Below are positions 63,481 through 64,000 of a stretch of DNA of 64,000 nt, in pieces. The position numbers and the translations under genes are program-made. The notes under the pieces were generated by a model that was not told the DNA's origin, did no database searches, and saw nothing but the letters and a program-made list of their open reading frames with translations. Within the stretch, counting starts at the first letter, position 1; each line of letters starts with the position of its first letter. The stretch is from positions 1 to 64,000 of the forward strand of contig JAHDVF020000500.1 of assembly GCA_022606425.2 (NCBI GenBank). Reading direction: 5' to 3'. Source of the DNA: Lepidostoma basale (Eukaryota; Arthropoda; Insecta; Trichoptera; Lepidostomatidae).

Positions 63481-64000
63481 TTGGTTGCAAAAACAAACAA
63501 AAAAGAGGTGAAAAAATAAGTCGAAACGTGTTTTAAATTATTTATATTTTATATAAACCTATCATCATAAATTTAAGGTCAGAGGAAACACTTTACGTTT
63601 TTCAGGTCAGCATTAAAATCAATTTGGCTTAGTAGGAGTATGAATTAATACACCATACTGTTATTCAAATAAGCAAATTTGTCGTCCATACATCATTGTG
63701 TTATTATAATAGGCCAAATTTATTCCTCTCGGCAGCCTAGAAAATCATTACAGAACATACTTCCAAACATCTGCCGCAAGGAAATACAAAGTGTCTCTGT
63801 AATGAAATTCTGGTAGCACGTTTTTTAATTATTCGCACAGGTACTCGCGATGTTACATTTTATAATTTTTCGCTGAAACATAATATTTACGATCTATAAA
63901 TCGCATTTTATCGCCATCTTAAGATTGCGGAAAACACGCCAGCAGTCTCTGTCTAATGATATTTTCAGATTTTTAATGACGCGATGCAAACATTTATTTT

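Overview
The window looks like insect nuclear DNA. It is AT-rich, holds one intron-rich protein gene, and is otherwise packed with decayed transposable elements of kinds common in arthropods: RTE-like, Jockey-like and R1-clade LINEs, mariner, pogo, piggyBac-like, hAT and Helitron sequences. The insect order cannot be fixed from sequence alone. A PNLDC1-type piRNA trimmer argues against Drosophila, which lacks that gene, and fits moths, beetles, bugs and others.

The one convincing host gene is an 11-exon PARN-like 3'-exonuclease of the PNLDC1/Trimmer type on the + strand (ATG 19929, stop 41333). All ten introns are GT-AG, the phases join cleanly, and the spliced ORF is 1560 nt (519 codons plus stop), the usual size of the family. 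All catalytic residues (D28, E30, D260, H350, D355) and a C-terminal hydrophobic anchor are present, so it looks intact. Its introns, especially 2, 3, 7 and 8, are swollen by nested transposons.

Layout. 1-19.7 kb: fragments of several LINE families, a 784-bp TTAA-flanked element with a second copy at 15.8 kb, and a decayed Helitron helicase (10.2-11.6 kb) that may lie in a larger element spanning 8.5-12.85 kb. 19.8-41.6 kb: the host gene and the elements in its introns, including a nearly intact mariner abutting a pogo relic, two broken mariners, two Jockey-like copies, a LINE nested in a LINE, and several palindromes. 41.6-48.3 kb: MITEs with clear target duplications and LINE relics. 48.3-51.4 kb: about 3 kb with no recognised element or gene. 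51.4-64 kb: a near-full-length LINE-A (52.9-56.2 kb, minus) split by a tRNA-derived SINE, an R1-clade LINE (56.2-58.4 kb, plus), and more LINE fragments.

LINE family labels used here are local. LINE-A has a 3' tail of TTAG/GTTA tetramers and a protein ending like YPFGETA. LINE-B ends like VIANVGGTRQGT with a GAA-rich tail. LINE-C and LINE-D carry a CxRPIxTY motif and a (GAA)n tail. LINE-E has WIGHVIRQEGLLHAIMEG. LINE-F, -G and -H are other RTE-like tails.

The most unusual signal is a dispersed family of short motifs matching the hammerhead ribozyme core: CTGANGA, a stem-II hairpin, GAAAC, a 4-nt self-complementary step, then GTC or a variant. They often occur as inverted pairs, and several are followed by one shared ~100-bp module. 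This resembles the minimal hammerheads of Penelope-like elements and animal retrozymes. No Penelope reverse transcriptase was found here. A second notable item is a short non-autonomous LINE-A derivative that joins the LINE's 5' end to its 3' end at a fixed junction seen in three places.
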